Assembly: GCF_000760115.1 (NCBI RefSeq)
Contig: NZ_JNAS01000002.1
Coordinates: forward strand, 558,001-622,000
DNA length: 64,000 nucleotides
Direction: 5' to 3'
Source of the DNA: Prochlorococcus marinus str. SB
GTDB lineage: Bacteria > Cyanobacteriota > Cyanobacteriia > PCC-6307 > Cyanobiaceae
Shown: positions 28,799 to 37,606 of the stretch, piece by piece
Position numbering within the stretch: the stretch's first letter is position 1
Layout: the number at the start of each line of letters is the position of its first letter
The notes under the pieces: model-generated
Database searches by the model: none
What the model was told of the DNA's origin: nothing
What the model saw: only the letters and a program-made list of their open reading frames with translations
Program-made: the position numbers and the translations under genes

Positions 28799-28845
28799 AT
28801 TTAGTTGGAAACTTTTTAAGTTTAAATTATAACTAAATCTTTTTT
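28799..28845 (+). terminator. Probable A+T-rich terminator after flv3
   Basis: An outer 8-bp stem ATTTAGTT/AACTAAAT (28799-28806 with 28831-28838) encloses an inner 6-bp hairpin AAACTT-TTT-AAGTTT (28809-28823). The outer stem is followed by a run of six T. Low GC makes it weak, but the nested symmetry is exact. Confidence 0.45.
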
Positions 28846-28890
28846 ATTTATAGTTGAAAATTTACCTCCCATATTAAATAAAATCCTTAA

Positions 28891-29334
28891 TTATTTACAT
28901 TCGGCATTTCCAATACCTGCACCTAAAACTGCACCTAAAGGAATACTCCAACCATATGCATCACTTTTTGATAGAGATGCTGCAATTCCACCACCAATCA
29001 ACCCTCCTAGAGTTGTGCTTCCAATACATTTTGGAGCAGCTTTATATTTCACATATGAAGTTTGGGGTTCATTCTTATGATGATAATGGTTGAAAGCGTT
29101 GCGCTTACTGTTGCATGGGATAGAAACTTTCTCACGATAAGATTTAACATAACCAGGAAACATTGAATTGCCTGGTATATACTCTTCTCTATATTCATAA
29201 CGGAAGCACTTGTTTTCATATGCGTATCCTTTTCGTGACTCATATGCTTCTCGATTACTGCGATCTCCAAAGCTCTCATAAGCATTGACTGGCAGAGTGG
29301 AACCCAATATAAGAGTTGCTATAAGAATTTTCAT
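28891..29334 (-). CDS. Secreted glycine-zipper protein, unknown function
   Basis: 147 residues from the ATG at 29334; the longer frame would put 31 residues before a clear signal peptide (MKILIATLILGSTLPVNA). The mature part is rich in Tyr, Arg and Glu with four or more cysteines. The end holds a glycine-zipper-like segment (GGLIGGGIAASLS ... GAVLGAGIGNAECK) of the kind found in membrane-inserting envelope proteins. I do not recognise the family. It lies between the flv genes on the opposite strand, with a perfect palindrome about 90 bases upstream. Confidence 0.7.
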   Translation of the reverse strand: MKILIATLILGSTLPVNAYESFGDRSNREAYESRKGYAYENKCFRYEYREEYIPGNSMFPGYVKSYREKVSIPCNSKRNAFNHYHHKNEPQTSYVKYKAAPKCIGSTTLGGLIGGGIAASLSKSDAYGWSIPLGAVLGAGIGNAECK

Positions 29335-29425
29335 TTTTAAAATTAGATTATTTTCACAACTCACCCACACAAATAAAATATAAATTATTTGTTTAAAATT
29401 TAAAGTTAAAATATTATTCTTTATC

Positions 29426-29445
29426 AACTGTCACATGTGACAGTT
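29426..29445. promoter_or_regulatory. Perfect 20-bp palindrome, candidate operator
   Basis: AACTGTCACATGTGACAGTT reads the same on both strands with no spacer. It lies 92-111 bases upstream of the secreted-protein start codon, where a dimeric regulator could bind. It has no T-run, so it is not a terminator. The regulator is unknown. Confidence 0.5.
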
Positions 29446-29495
29446 AGGCAACATTCCACTCTCCCTTTCCACGCTACAGATCCATAAAGTGAATT

Positions 29496-29527
29496 AAAAA
29501 AATAAGAAGGCATTTTTTTGCCCTCTT
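29496..29527 (-). terminator. Minus-strand terminator-like hairpin
   Basis: Arms at 29519-29527 and 29504-29512 form 9 pairs with one mismatch around a 6-base loop. On the minus strand it is followed by a run of seven T (plus-strand A 29496-29502). On the plus strand there is no T-run, so it should act on leftward transcripts. Confidence 0.5.
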
Positions 29528-29640
29528 CAAGTCGTTTGCACTTGGCTGTCCACAAAGTCAATGAAGTGCCTTTGACTCATGAATTATTTCTGCTCAAACT
29601 GAATAGAAAATGATAGTCGTGACAACCACAAAGCACTAAT
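29496..29640 (-). ncRNA. Candidate small RNA between the flv genes
   Basis: Read on the minus strand, this stretch contains a 6-bp stem GCACTT/AAGTGC (29564-29569 with 29538-29543) and ends in a terminator-like hairpin with a T-run. No ORF of note lies here, and GC content is higher than in other gaps of the window (about 37% over 29421-29700). The 5' end is not determined. Inference only. Confidence 0.25.
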
Positions 29641-29711
29641 ACTCGGGTAGAAATGCCCTATGAATTTCAAGTAAAAAGAAGGACAATTTAAGTGTAGATA
29701 TAGGAGGTCTT

Positions 29712-29858
29712 ATGAAACTAATTACTCCTTTCACTATTCTCAATCAACACTTCCATGAAATGGAGTTGAATAGAGACGCAATGCAAAATAGAAGATTAGC
29801 AAAAGAAAGATTACATGATGATTACAGAAAAATTTATAAAAATCATCAATTTGCTTAG
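29712..29858 (+). CDS. Short ORF with strong Shine-Dalgarno, 48 residues
   Basis: ATG to TAG, 48 residues, basic and hydrophilic (MKLITPFTILNQHFHEMELN, then Arg/Lys/His-rich). A perfect AGGAGGT sits 5 bases before the ATG, stronger than at most genes here, which argues that it is translated. No family recognised. It lies in the insertion between flv3 and flv1. Confidence 0.6.
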   Translation: MKLITPFTILNQHFHEMELNRDAMQNRRLAKERLHDDYRKIYKNHQFA

Positions 29859-29929
29859 ATTATCAACAAGAAATCGCGTTCGAGTTGGAAACCCTACATT
29901 TAATAACTCATTAATGGTGCTGTTATAGG

Positions 29930-29935
29930 TATAAT
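29930..29935 (+). promoter_or_regulatory. Possible -10 box for flv1
   Basis: A perfect TATAAT 130 bases before the flv1 ATG, with no convincing -35. If used, it gives a leader of about 120 bases containing two short hairpins (AGAAC/GTTCT at 29960-29974 and CGACT/AGTCG at 30021-30034). Confidence 0.35.
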
Positions 29936-30020
29936 CTTCTGATAAATAACGGTTTCACAAGAACAAAACGTTCTGGTCGATAGTTGAAAATCCGTTGAAA
30001 GTCTATATGACACCTTACCA

Positions 30021-30034
30021 CGACTAATAAGTCG
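30021..30034 (+). promoter_or_regulatory. Hairpin in the flv1 leader
   Basis: CGACT-AATA-AGTCG, a perfect 5-bp stem with a tetraloop ending 30 bases before the flv1 start codon. No T-run follows, so it is more likely an mRNA leader structure than a terminator. Confidence 0.3.
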
Positions 30035-30064
30035 GAAAATATTACTAGAAAATAAGTCTTAAAA

Positions 30065-31867
30065 ATGTCAGATATTAATTTAGCCTTAGTTGAAGAAAAT
30101 CAAAACTTATCAGAATTTGAAATTACTGAAAATTTTTCTTGTGTTAGATTCTTAGACCAAAATAAAGAAAGATTTGAACTTGAATTTAACCTTGAAAAAG
30201 GAACCTCCTTTAATACTTTTTTCATAAGAAGTCATGAGGAACTTTTTATTATTCATCCACCTGAGAAAAAATATTTAAATTCATTTAATAAATTAATTTC
30301 TAGGTTTTGCGATCAATTTAAATTAGATAAAATAAACTTCATTTCTGGTCATATTAATCCCCAAATCATTGAAACTATAAAAAATATAAGTACCCAATTT
30401 AAAAACACAACTATTACTTGCTCTAATCCAGGTTATAAACTTATTAGCGAACTTTGGAATCAAAGAAATCCTACCGTAGATAACTTTATTGAAATTCAAT
30501 TACCTGAAATAAACATAATTAAAAAAGAACTTAATTTAGAATTAGACAACTTTTCACTAGAGTTAATTCCTATTCCAACAGCACGTTGGCCTGGTGGCCT
30601 CATAATTTATGAACGTAATCAAGAAATACTTCTGAGTGAAAAAATTTTTTCTGCACACATCGCATCTAAATATTGGTCTGAAACAAATCGAGTTAGTACA
30701 GAAATTGATAGGAAACATTTTTATGATTGCTTGATGGCACCAATGTCTAATCAAGTAGTATCAATAACTGAAAAAATATCAGATTATGACATTAAAACTA
30801 TTGCACCATTACATGGTCCCGCGATCGAATATAGCTTAAAAAGCTTTTTAAATGACTATATTAGATGGGGAGAGAATCTCTCAAGAAATAATCCTAAGAT
30901 CGCTCTGATATATGCAAGTGCATATGGAAATACAGCCTCAATTGGTGATGCATTAGCTAAAGGGATAAATAGAACATCTGTAGAAGTTGAAAGTATTAAT
31001 TGCGAATTTACACCTAATGATGTACTTGTAAAATCTATCCAAAATGCTGATGGATATTTAATAGGCTCACCCACATTGGGTGGTCACGCCCCAACTCCAA
31101 TAGTTAGTGCGCTAGGAACATTGTTAGCAGAGGGTAATAGAGATAAGCCAGTGGGAATTTTTGGCAGTTTTGGCTGGAGCGGCGAAGCTATAGATTTACT
31201 TGAAACAAAATTAAAAGACGGTGGTTTTAAGTTTGGTTTTGAACCTATAAGGATTAAATTTAGTCCAAATAAACCAAAGATTAAAGAGTTAGAAGAAATA
31301 GGAACTCACTTTGGTAGAAAAATTATAAAAAAAGCAAAGAAAAAACCCAGAAAATCAGATACTGGAATGATTACAAGCAAAACGGATCCAAAACTACAAG
31401 CTCTTGGAAGAGTAATTGGCTCACTTTGTGTCCTAACAGCCTCTAAAGGCAAAGATGAAAATAATATTAAAGGAGCTATGCTTGCATCTTGGGTTAGTCA
31501 AGCAAGTTTTTCTCCACCCGGGTTAAGTATTGCAGTAGCAAAAGATAGATCGGTAGAGTCTCTTCTGCAAATAGGAGATTCTTTTGCATTAAATATTCTT
31601 AGTGAAAAAGATTTTAAAGAACCTTTGAAAAGATTCACAAAGCCCTTTGCACCTGGAGAAGATAGATTTGAAGGAATAAATATTGAATTAACTCCTAATG
31701 AACAGATAATCATTCCTGAATCGCTTGCATGGTTGGATGCTGCTGTAAAAGAGAGAATGGAATGTGGAGATCATTGGGTAATCTACGCCGAAGTACTACA
31801 CGGTAATATACTAAAATCCGATAGTCTAACGGCAGTTCATCACCGCAAAACAGGTGCTAACTATTAA
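30065..31867 (+). CDS. flv1: Flavodiiron protein, altered metal site (Flv1-type)
   Basis: 600 residues with the same three domains as Flv3. Where Flv3 has HTEPDH, this protein has HINPQI (residues 96-101), so three of four ligands are replaced; the later histidine in NLHWPD is Arg in TARWPGG. Loss of canonical ligands is known for cyanobacterial Flv1 and Flv2, which pair with Flv3 and Flv4. The flavodoxin (YASAYGNTASIGDALAKG, about 282-299) and flavin reductase domains look intact. It likely forms the Flv1/Flv3 heterodimer. Confidence 0.92.
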   Translation: MSDINLALVEENQNLSEFEITENFSCVRFLDQNKERFELEFNLEKGTSFNTFFIRSHEELFIIHPPEKKYLNSFNKLISRFCDQFKLDKINFISGHINPQIIETIKNISTQFKNTTITCSNPGYKLISELWNQRNPTVDNFIEIQLPEINIIKKELNLELDNFSLELIPIPTARWPGGLIIYERNQEILLSEKIFSAHIASKYWSETNRVSTEIDRKHFYDCLMAPMSNQVVSITEKISDYDIKTIAPLHGPAIEYSLKSFLNDYIRWGENLSRNNPKIALIYASAYGNTASIGDALAKGINRTSVEVESINCEFTPNDVLVKSIQNADGYLIGSPTLGGHAPTPIVSALGTLLAEGNRDKPVGIFGSFGWSGEAIDLLETKLKDGGFKFGFEPIRIKFSPNKPKIKELEEIGTHFGRKIIKKAKKKPRKSDTGMITSKTDPKLQALGRVIGSLCVLTASKGKDENNIKGAMLASWVSQASFSPPGLSIAVAKDRSVESLLQIGDSFALNILSEKDFKEPLKRFTKPFAPGEDRFEGINIELTPNEQIIIPESLAWLDAAVKERMECGDHWVIYAEVLHGNILKSDSLTAVHHRKTGANY

Positions 31868-31884
31868 ATTTATTTATCTAATTT

Positions 31885-32409
31885 ATGACTGAAACAAAAG
31901 ATCTAATAATCATTACGGCTAGTTGTGGTAAAAATCTAGAACTTTCTGAAAAATTTCTTGAAAAAAGTAATGAACTGAACATAAGTTCTGAAATTTTAGA
32001 TCTTACTACTCTTGATATTCCATTATTTAATCCAAGAATTCACAGCAAAGAAAATATTCCAAATGAAATAGAAGAATTAAAAAAAAAGCTTTTCGAGATT
32101 GAAAGGTGGGTGATTTGTGCGCCTGAGTATAATGGATCTATACCTCCCATTCTCTCCAACTTCATAGCATGGCTATCTATTTCGGGAGATGACTTTAGGA
32201 ATTTATTTAATGGTCAACCTATTGCAATTGCAACATTTTCTGGTGGGATAGGGTTAGAACTACTGACCTCATTACGAATTCAATTAGTGCATTTAGGAAG
32301 TCAAGTATTAGGAAGACAACTTTTGTCGTCATATAGTAAACCTATAGATACAAAAACTATTGAAGATATTATTCAAAGACTTTTACAAATGAAAAAATTA
32401 AAAACATAA
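31885..32409 (+). CDS. NAD(P)H-dependent FMN reductase family protein
   Basis: 174 residues, flavodoxin-like. An N-terminal FMN phosphate loop ITASCGKNLELSEKF and the family motif APEYNGSIPPILSNFIAW are seen. Members reduce FMN, quinones or azo compounds. It starts 17 bases after flv1 in the same direction, so it is probably cotranscribed; a role with the flavodiiron proteins is plausible but inferred. Confidence 0.85.
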   Translation: MTETKDLIIITASCGKNLELSEKFLEKSNELNISSEILDLTTLDIPLFNPRIHSKENIPNEIEELKKKLFEIERWVICAPEYNGSIPPILSNFIAWLSISGDDFRNLFNGQPIAIATFSGGIGLELLTSLRIQLVHLGSQVLGRQLLSSYSKPIDTKTIEDIIQRLLQMKKLKT

Positions 32410-32433
32410 ACTTTTAATAGCTAAAAATTAATC

Positions 32434-34224
32434 TCATTTTTTCTCATTCCAAACTTTTAAAATTTCTCTTGCCATTGGCAGGGCGTGAACAGATCCACCA
32501 CCAGGAGTATTCTGTGCAAAAGCAACTACAAGTAATTCGCTATTTTCAGAGGGTGTAAAGCAAACGAACCAAGCATGATCTGAGCCACCTTCACCGTCTT
32601 CAGCAGTTCCTGTTTTACCTGACACTGGAGGTAAATTTGAAACTCCATAATTAATTGATACTCCTGTGCCAGACTCTACTACTTTCCGAAGACCACTTTT
32701 TATCAATTGAATATTTTGTGGATCAATGTCAATTGGAATACGTTTTTTATCTAAAAGACTTTCTTCATCTTTTTTAGTCAAATGTGGAGTAACTAAATAA
32801 CCTCCATTTGCAATAGCAGCATAAGCTCTAGCTATTTGAATAGGGGTAACTTGAACAACAAATTGTCCAATAGACATACTCGCAATATCTTCTGGGACCC
32901 ATGGAGTTCTTCCTGGTTGCCCCCATCCTCTGCCTTTTTTAGCCCACTCACTACTTGCTACTAATCCTTTATTTTCTTGTTCAGAAATTTCAATTCCAGA
33001 TAAAGAATTAAAACCAAGTTTTCTAGAAACCTTATGAATTTCATCAACTCCTGCACCATATCCGACTTGATAAAAAAATGTATTACTCGAAACTCTTAAA
33101 GCATCTTCATAACCTATTACTCCAAAACCTAAATCATTATGTTCCCTGAAACATTGGCTTCCATAAGTGATACATGGTTTCGTATCTAACATTGTTTCTC
33201 TAGGAAATTTTCCACTTTCCAAGCCAGCTAAAGCCGTTACAATTTTCCAAACGCTTCCTGGATCGTAGGCATTTAATGCTCTATTAAATAAAGGTTTTTC
33301 AGGAGAATTAAAAAGTGTATTATATTCTTTCTCAGGTTTAAAATCCTTTGAGAAAAAATTTAAATCGAATGTAGGTTTACTTGCCATGGCTCTTATTGCA
33401 CCATCTCTTGGATCCATTACTATTATGGCTCCAGCTTTTTTATCTTTAAGAACCTCCTCAGCAACTAACTGCAGATTAAGATCGATTGTTAGTTGAATAT
33501 CATTACCTTGTACTGAAGGTCTTATACCCAATGATCTTTGAAATTTTCCTAATGAATTTACTTCAACCATTTCTCCGCCCCATTCACCTCTTATAAAATC
33601 TTCGTAAACATATTCAATTCCCGTCCTACCGATTAAGTCATTTAATTTATAACCCTTCTTAGATAAAAATTTATATTCTAATTCAGTAACTGGCTGAGTA
33701 TAACCAATTACATGGGCAGCAAGGGTTTTATAAGGATAATTTCTAATTAATTTGGTAGCTATTTCAAAACTAATTAAATTATCTTCATTCTCCTGAAATT
33801 TTATTAATTGATCTACATTTAAATCCTCAAGAATAATTACTGAAAGTTTCTGATTTTTAAGACCATCAGAGTATTTTTTTTGAATTACATTACTATCAAT
33901 ATTTAACAAGTTAGAGATACTTGATTTATGTTGTTCCCAATTGCTTTTATTAACAGATTGAGGCTTTATTATTAAAGAATATTTAACTCTACTATCTGCT
34001 AAAACATAACCATTTTTATCAATTATTCTGCCGCGAATTGGCTGTGAAGCAATAAGTCTGATCCTATTCTCATCAGACATCTTCTTAAAAGATTCATAAT
34101 TTAAAAGTTGTAAAAAAATTAACCTAAATAGTATTAATAAAAAGGAAACAGAAGAAAAAATAAGTAAAACTAGAGGTTGTCTTTTTAATGAAAAAAGGTT
34201 TTTATTGGGACTTGTTTTTATCAA
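32434..34224 (-). CDS. mrdA: Class B penicillin-binding protein (PBP2-type)
   Basis: 596 residues. An N-terminal membrane helix (about 17-40), a dimerisation/pedestal domain starting near RGRIIDKNG, and a transpeptidase domain with SxxK S324-VWK, SxN S379-S-N381 and KTG K537-T-G. It cross-links peptidoglycan during elongation. The symbol rests on overall resemblance to PBP2 (MrdA) rather than FtsI and is less sure than the family. Confidence 0.88.
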   Translation of the reverse strand: MIKTSPNKNLFSLKRQPLVLLIFSSVSFLLILFRLIFLQLLNYESFKKMSDENRIRLIASQPIRGRIIDKNGYVLADSRVKYSLIIKPQSVNKSNWEQHKSSISNLLNIDSNVIQKKYSDGLKNQKLSVIILEDLNVDQLIKFQENEDNLISFEIATKLIRNYPYKTLAAHVIGYTQPVTELEYKFLSKKGYKLNDLIGRTGIEYVYEDFIRGEWGGEMVEVNSLGKFQRSLGIRPSVQGNDIQLTIDLNLQLVAEEVLKDKKAGAIIVMDPRDGAIRAMASKPTFDLNFFSKDFKPEKEYNTLFNSPEKPLFNRALNAYDPGSVWKIVTALAGLESGKFPRETMLDTKPCITYGSQCFREHNDLGFGVIGYEDALRVSSNTFFYQVGYGAGVDEIHKVSRKLGFNSLSGIEISEQENKGLVASSEWAKKGRGWGQPGRTPWVPEDIASMSIGQFVVQVTPIQIARAYAAIANGGYLVTPHLTKKDEESLLDKKRIPIDIDPQNIQLIKSGLRKVVESGTGVSINYGVSNLPPVSGKTGTAEDGEGGSDHAWFVCFTPSENSELLVVAFAQNTPGGGSVHALPMAREILKVWNEKK

Positions 34225-34235
34225 AAATATAAAAT

Positions 34236-34379
34236 TTATTTAAATATTGTTTTTTCCAATAAAGCAATAGTTGATTTTATTTCTTTAAGTTTTTGGATTA
34301 AATCTTCATAATTACTATCTTCCGTTTTCAAATTAAAATCATCCTTTTCAATATAATTTGAATTCAAATTTTCACTCAT
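34236..34379 (-). CDS. Small acidic ORF, 47 residues
   Basis: ATG to TAA in the 266-base gap upstream of the PBP gene, ending 11 bases before its start. Hydrophilic, with a helical C-terminal half (YEDLIQKLKEIKSTIALLEK) suggesting a short coiled coil. No family recognised. Position and reasonable composition support a gene, but no clear ribosome site is seen. Confidence 0.4.
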   Translation of the reverse strand: MSENLNSNYIEKDDFNLKTEDSNYEDLIQKLKEIKSTIALLEKTIFK

Positions 34380-34490
34380 AAAATTTTTCCTTATTTTAAG
34401 CAATGATTTCAATTGATATCATCTTAATTAAGAAATTTATTTTTTTCAAAATTATTTTTACTTAGATACTTAAAAAATATCAAAAACAAA

Positions 34491-35099
34491 TTAATTTAAT
34501 TTATTTATATTTTGTTCAAAATAAGGATTACAACTATTCTTTGATATCCCTAAAGACCACCCAACAAACGAAGAAATAAATATCGTGACAATTAACGGCA
34601 AAATTGCTTGTTGAGTATTTGTAAGACTGAACCATTCTCTCCAGCTATTAAAAAATCTTTCTCTTTGAAATTTTCTTTTTTCATTTTCTAATAATCTCGT
34701 TTTTTTGGCGAAAGATTTTGTTACCCATTTTTCGAAAGGAGTTTTTTTTGTAATCGCCATCTTCCTCTCCACTTCTAATAATTGTCCAGAACTAAGATAA
34801 GGATGAAATGTACTTATCAATTCAAGAGTTTTTAAAAACATCTCAACAGTTGCATCTTTTATGAGCTTCTGCTCATGACTCAAATCAGCCCAATCTATTT
34901 CTGGATAAAAACGATTCCTGTTTGGTGCAATTTGATCATCTGACATTTGACCAGGTTCTCTAAGCCATCTATTAGTGTTTTCGTCAAATCTTCTCCAATA
35001 TAAAAAAGGATTAATAAAAATTGTTTTGCCAGATACTTTGACTACATCTTGTTGCAGATGATTAGTTATCTTTCTTTCAGAATTTTTCGAATTTATCAA
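34491..35099 (-). CDS. Conserved-looking picocyanobacterial protein with C-terminal helix
   Basis: 202 residues. The soluble part (1-160) has aromatic-rich stretches INPFLYWRRFDENTNRWLREPG and RFYPEIDWADLSHEQKLIKDA, then a basic region (about 115-150). One transmembrane helix lies at about 166-186, with a short tail containing one cysteine. I do not recognise the family. It lies downstream of the nuclease gene and upstream of the 47-residue ORF and the PBP gene, all on the minus strand. Confidence 0.7.
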   Translation of the reverse strand: MINSKNSERKITNHLQQDVVKVSGKTIFINPFLYWRRFDENTNRWLREPGQMSDDQIAPNRNRFYPEIDWADLSHEQKLIKDATVEMFLKTLELISTFHPYLSSGQLLEVERKMAITKKTPFEKWVTKSFAKKTRLLENEKRKFQRERFFNSWREWFSLTNTQQAILPLIVTIFISSFVGWSLGISKNSCNPYFEQNINKLN

Positions 35100-35179
35100 A
35101 AGTCTAAATTATTAATCTAATTAAAGATTATCTTTTATTCACTATTTTTCCAGAAATATGAAAAATTATCCTATGAATA

Positions 35180-35893
35180 TTAAGTTATTGATAACTGCCA
35201 ACGCTTCTTTAAATAATTACAGTATTCACACTTTAATGAAGGTTTGGGGAAATTATCCGAACGTAATAAATTAACCGTATCAATTATCTTATTCTCTACC
35301 CATGAAGTAGAGCAATCTAATTTAATTAGATGTACGTCAAAATTTAATTGGTTATTAAATAACTCTTCATTTTTCTTTCCATTGAAATATAAAAGATAAG
35401 CTTCATTAGCCACTTGAAAACCATTTTTTTTAAATAACCACTGATACATTTCTAATTGTCTCTTATAGGCTTTTGCATATTCGTATTTATTAAAAGTCTC
35501 AGACCAATCAAAATTATTTCTAGAAGTTGCTTTCACATCAACAATAATAAGATCACCATTTTTTTTCTGCCAAATATCATCGACAGCACCACCAAAATCA
35601 TAGTTGTGTTCTATTGACAGATATCTTATCCCTTGAAAATTACTTCTCCAACGTTCTAAATCTTTGTGTTTGAAAGGAACAGCATCAATACCATGTTCAA
35701 TAAATAAAGGATGAGGCTCCTGAATTTTTCTGTAATAATCAAATTCATTTTTACATAAATTATCTACAGCTATATTTAAAGTAAAAGGTAATGATGGAGG
35801 TTTTATTTGATATTTTTTGTCAAGTACACAACATCTTGGACAACTAAGATATTTCTCAACAGTAGATCGACTTAATTTAATAATCTCGCTCAT
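35180..35893 (-). CDS. PD-(D/E)XK nuclease, Cas4/RecB-like, standalone
   Basis: 237 residues from the ATG at 35893. Active-site features: D105/D106 in GAVDDIW, D119-V-K121 after a beta strand (LIIVDVKATS), and the QxxxY element Q146-LEM-Y150. Cysteines cluster at both ends (C18, C21, C22 and C222, C225), the arrangement that holds a 4Fe-4S cluster in Cas4, AddB and related exonucleases. There are no cas genes or CRISPR repeats in the window, so a repair or recombination role is more likely than immunity. Confidence 0.72.
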   Translation of the reverse strand: MSEIIKLSRSTVEKYLSCPRCCVLDKKYQIKPPSLPFTLNIAVDNLCKNEFDYYRKIQEPHPLFIEHGIDAVPFKHKDLERWRSNFQGIRYLSIEHNYDFGGAVDDIWQKKNGDLIIVDVKATSRNNFDWSETFNKYEYAKAYKRQLEMYQWLFKKNGFQVANEAYLLYFNGKKNEELFNNQLNFDVHLIKLDCSTSWVENKIIDTVNLLRSDNFPKPSLKCEYCNYLKKRWQLSIT

Positions 35894-35965
35894 TACAGTT
35901 AACACTCCATTTAAAAATATTTCTTAAATAAAATAAAAGTCTTAAATTTTTAGAAAATTTATAAT

Positions 35966-37552
35966 TTACTCCCACTCAATAGTTCCAGGAGGTTTGCTTG
36001 TAATATCATAAACAACTCTATTAACTGCACTTACTTCATTTACGATTCTATTTGCAATCCTCTCCAATATCTGAAAAGGAATTTTTGACCAATCGGCTGT
36101 CATACCATCCTCACTTGATACACAACGTAAAACTATTGGCCAGGAATAAGTCCTTTTATCTCCCATAACTCCAACAGTTTTAACAGGTAGTAATACAGCA
36201 AAAGCTTGCCAAATATCATTGTAAAGACCTGCTTTTTTAATTTCATCTCTTACTATCCAGTCTGCATCTCTTAAACAATCAAGTTTTTCATTATTTACCT
36301 CTCCCAAAATTCTTATAGCTAATCCAGGGCCTGGGAATGGATGTCTTTTAATAATTTCATCCGGCAAACCTAAAGCAGCTCCCACTTTTCGGACTTCATC
36401 CTTAAAAAGTTTTCTTAATGGCTCAACCAATTTAAATTGTAAATCTTTTGGCAAGCCACCAACATTATGATGACTCTTTATTTTTACAGCTATTCTTTCA
36501 CCAGTCTTAGGATCAATATTAGTACCAGCACTTTCAATAACATCTGGATAAAGAGTGCCTTGGGCTAAATACTGAAAAGGCCCCAATCTATTGCTTTCTT
36601 CCTCGAATACTCTGATAAATTCTTCACCTATAATTTTTCTTTTTTGTTCTGGATCAGTAATACCTTTTAATTTGGCAATAAACCTTTCCCTTGCATTAAT
36701 ATATTCAACTTTTATGTGAAATTTCTTATCAAAAAAATTCATTAAAAATTCTGGTTCACCTTTTCTCATGAAACCTTGGTCTATAAACATGCATGTAAGC
36801 TGATTTCCAATAGCTTTATTGAGAAGAAAAGCAAGAGTTGAGGAATCAACTCCTCCAGATAAGGCAAGCAAAACTTTTTTATTGCCAACTTGCTCTCTTA
36901 TTCTGGGAATAGTTTCCTCTATATATGTTTCCGTTGTCCAATCAGCCGCACAACAAGAAATTTTATAAACAAAATTTTTAATTACCGTCATCCCAAACTC
37001 TGAATGAATAACTTCAGGATGAAATTGTACGCCAAATAATTTCTTAAAATCATTTGAAATTGCTGCATGGAGTGTGTTCTCGGTATGAGCAATTTTATTA
37101 AATCCATCAGGCAAACAATTAATAGAATCGCCATGACTCATCCACATAATAGATTTATCTTCTACATCAGAAAGGAGATCAGATTCTTGATCAATAGTTA
37201 TTGGTGTTCTGCCATATTCAGCTCTTTTGGTTGCTGAAATAACAGATCCGCCCAGTTCTTTGACCATTAATTGCATTCCATAGCATATGCCAAGAATAGG
37301 AATTCCTAAATTAAAAATTTTTTCATCACACTTAGGTGCATTTTGTTCATATACAGAATTCGGGCCTCCACTCAAAATAATCCCTTTAGGGTTAATATTT
37401 TTAATTTCCTCAATTGAAATGTAATTACTAACTACAAGAGAAAAAACATTAGTTTCTCTAATTCTTCTTGCAATCAATTCAGAATATTGAGATCCGAAAT
37501 CCAAAATTAATATTGAAGGATCTCGTTCTTTTTTTAAAGTTATTTGACTCAT
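35966..37552 (-). CDS. guaA: GMP synthase (glutamine-hydrolysing)
   Basis: 528 residues. An N-terminal glutamine amidotransferase with nucleophile C90 in GICYGMQLM and His in FHPEV; an ATP-pyrophosphatase domain with PP-loop ALSGGVDSS (about 229); and a C-terminal dimerisation domain ending [13 protein letters not shown]. It converts XMP to GMP. It lies 54 bases downstream of cbiD on the same strand. Confidence 0.98.
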   Translation of the reverse strand: MSQITLKKERDPSILILDFGSQYSELIARRIRETNVFSLVVSNYISIEEIKNINPKGIILSGGPNSVYEQNAPKCDEKIFNLGIPILGICYGMQLMVKELGGSVISATKRAEYGRTPITIDQESDLLSDVEDKSIMWMSHGDSINCLPDGFNKIAHTENTLHAAISNDFKKLFGVQFHPEVIHSEFGMTVIKNFVYKISCCAADWTTETYIEETIPRIREQVGNKKVLLALSGGVDSSTLAFLLNKAIGNQLTCMFIDQGFMRKGEPEFLMNFFDKKFHIKVEYINARERFIAKLKGITDPEQKRKIIGEEFIRVFEEESNRLGPFQYLAQGTLYPDVIESAGTNIDPKTGERIAVKIKSHHNVGGLPKDLQFKLVEPLRKLFKDEVRKVGAALGLPDEIIKRHPFPGPGLAIRILGEVNNEKLDCLRDADWIVRDEIKKAGLYNDIWQAFAVLLPVKTVGVMGDKRTYSWPIVLRCVSSEDGMTADWSKIPFQILERIANRIVNEVSAVNRVVYDITSKPPGTIEWE

Positions 37553-37606
37553 GTATAAAAGTTAACTCAATTTATTTACAAAAGCATAATGAATTTCAAA
37601 TTAATC

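Noticed and set aside
35180-35893. A CRISPR-Cas adaptation nuclease (cas4)
   Set aside because: No repeats, cas1 or cas2 anywhere in the window; similarity is to the wider RecB/Cas4 superfamily.
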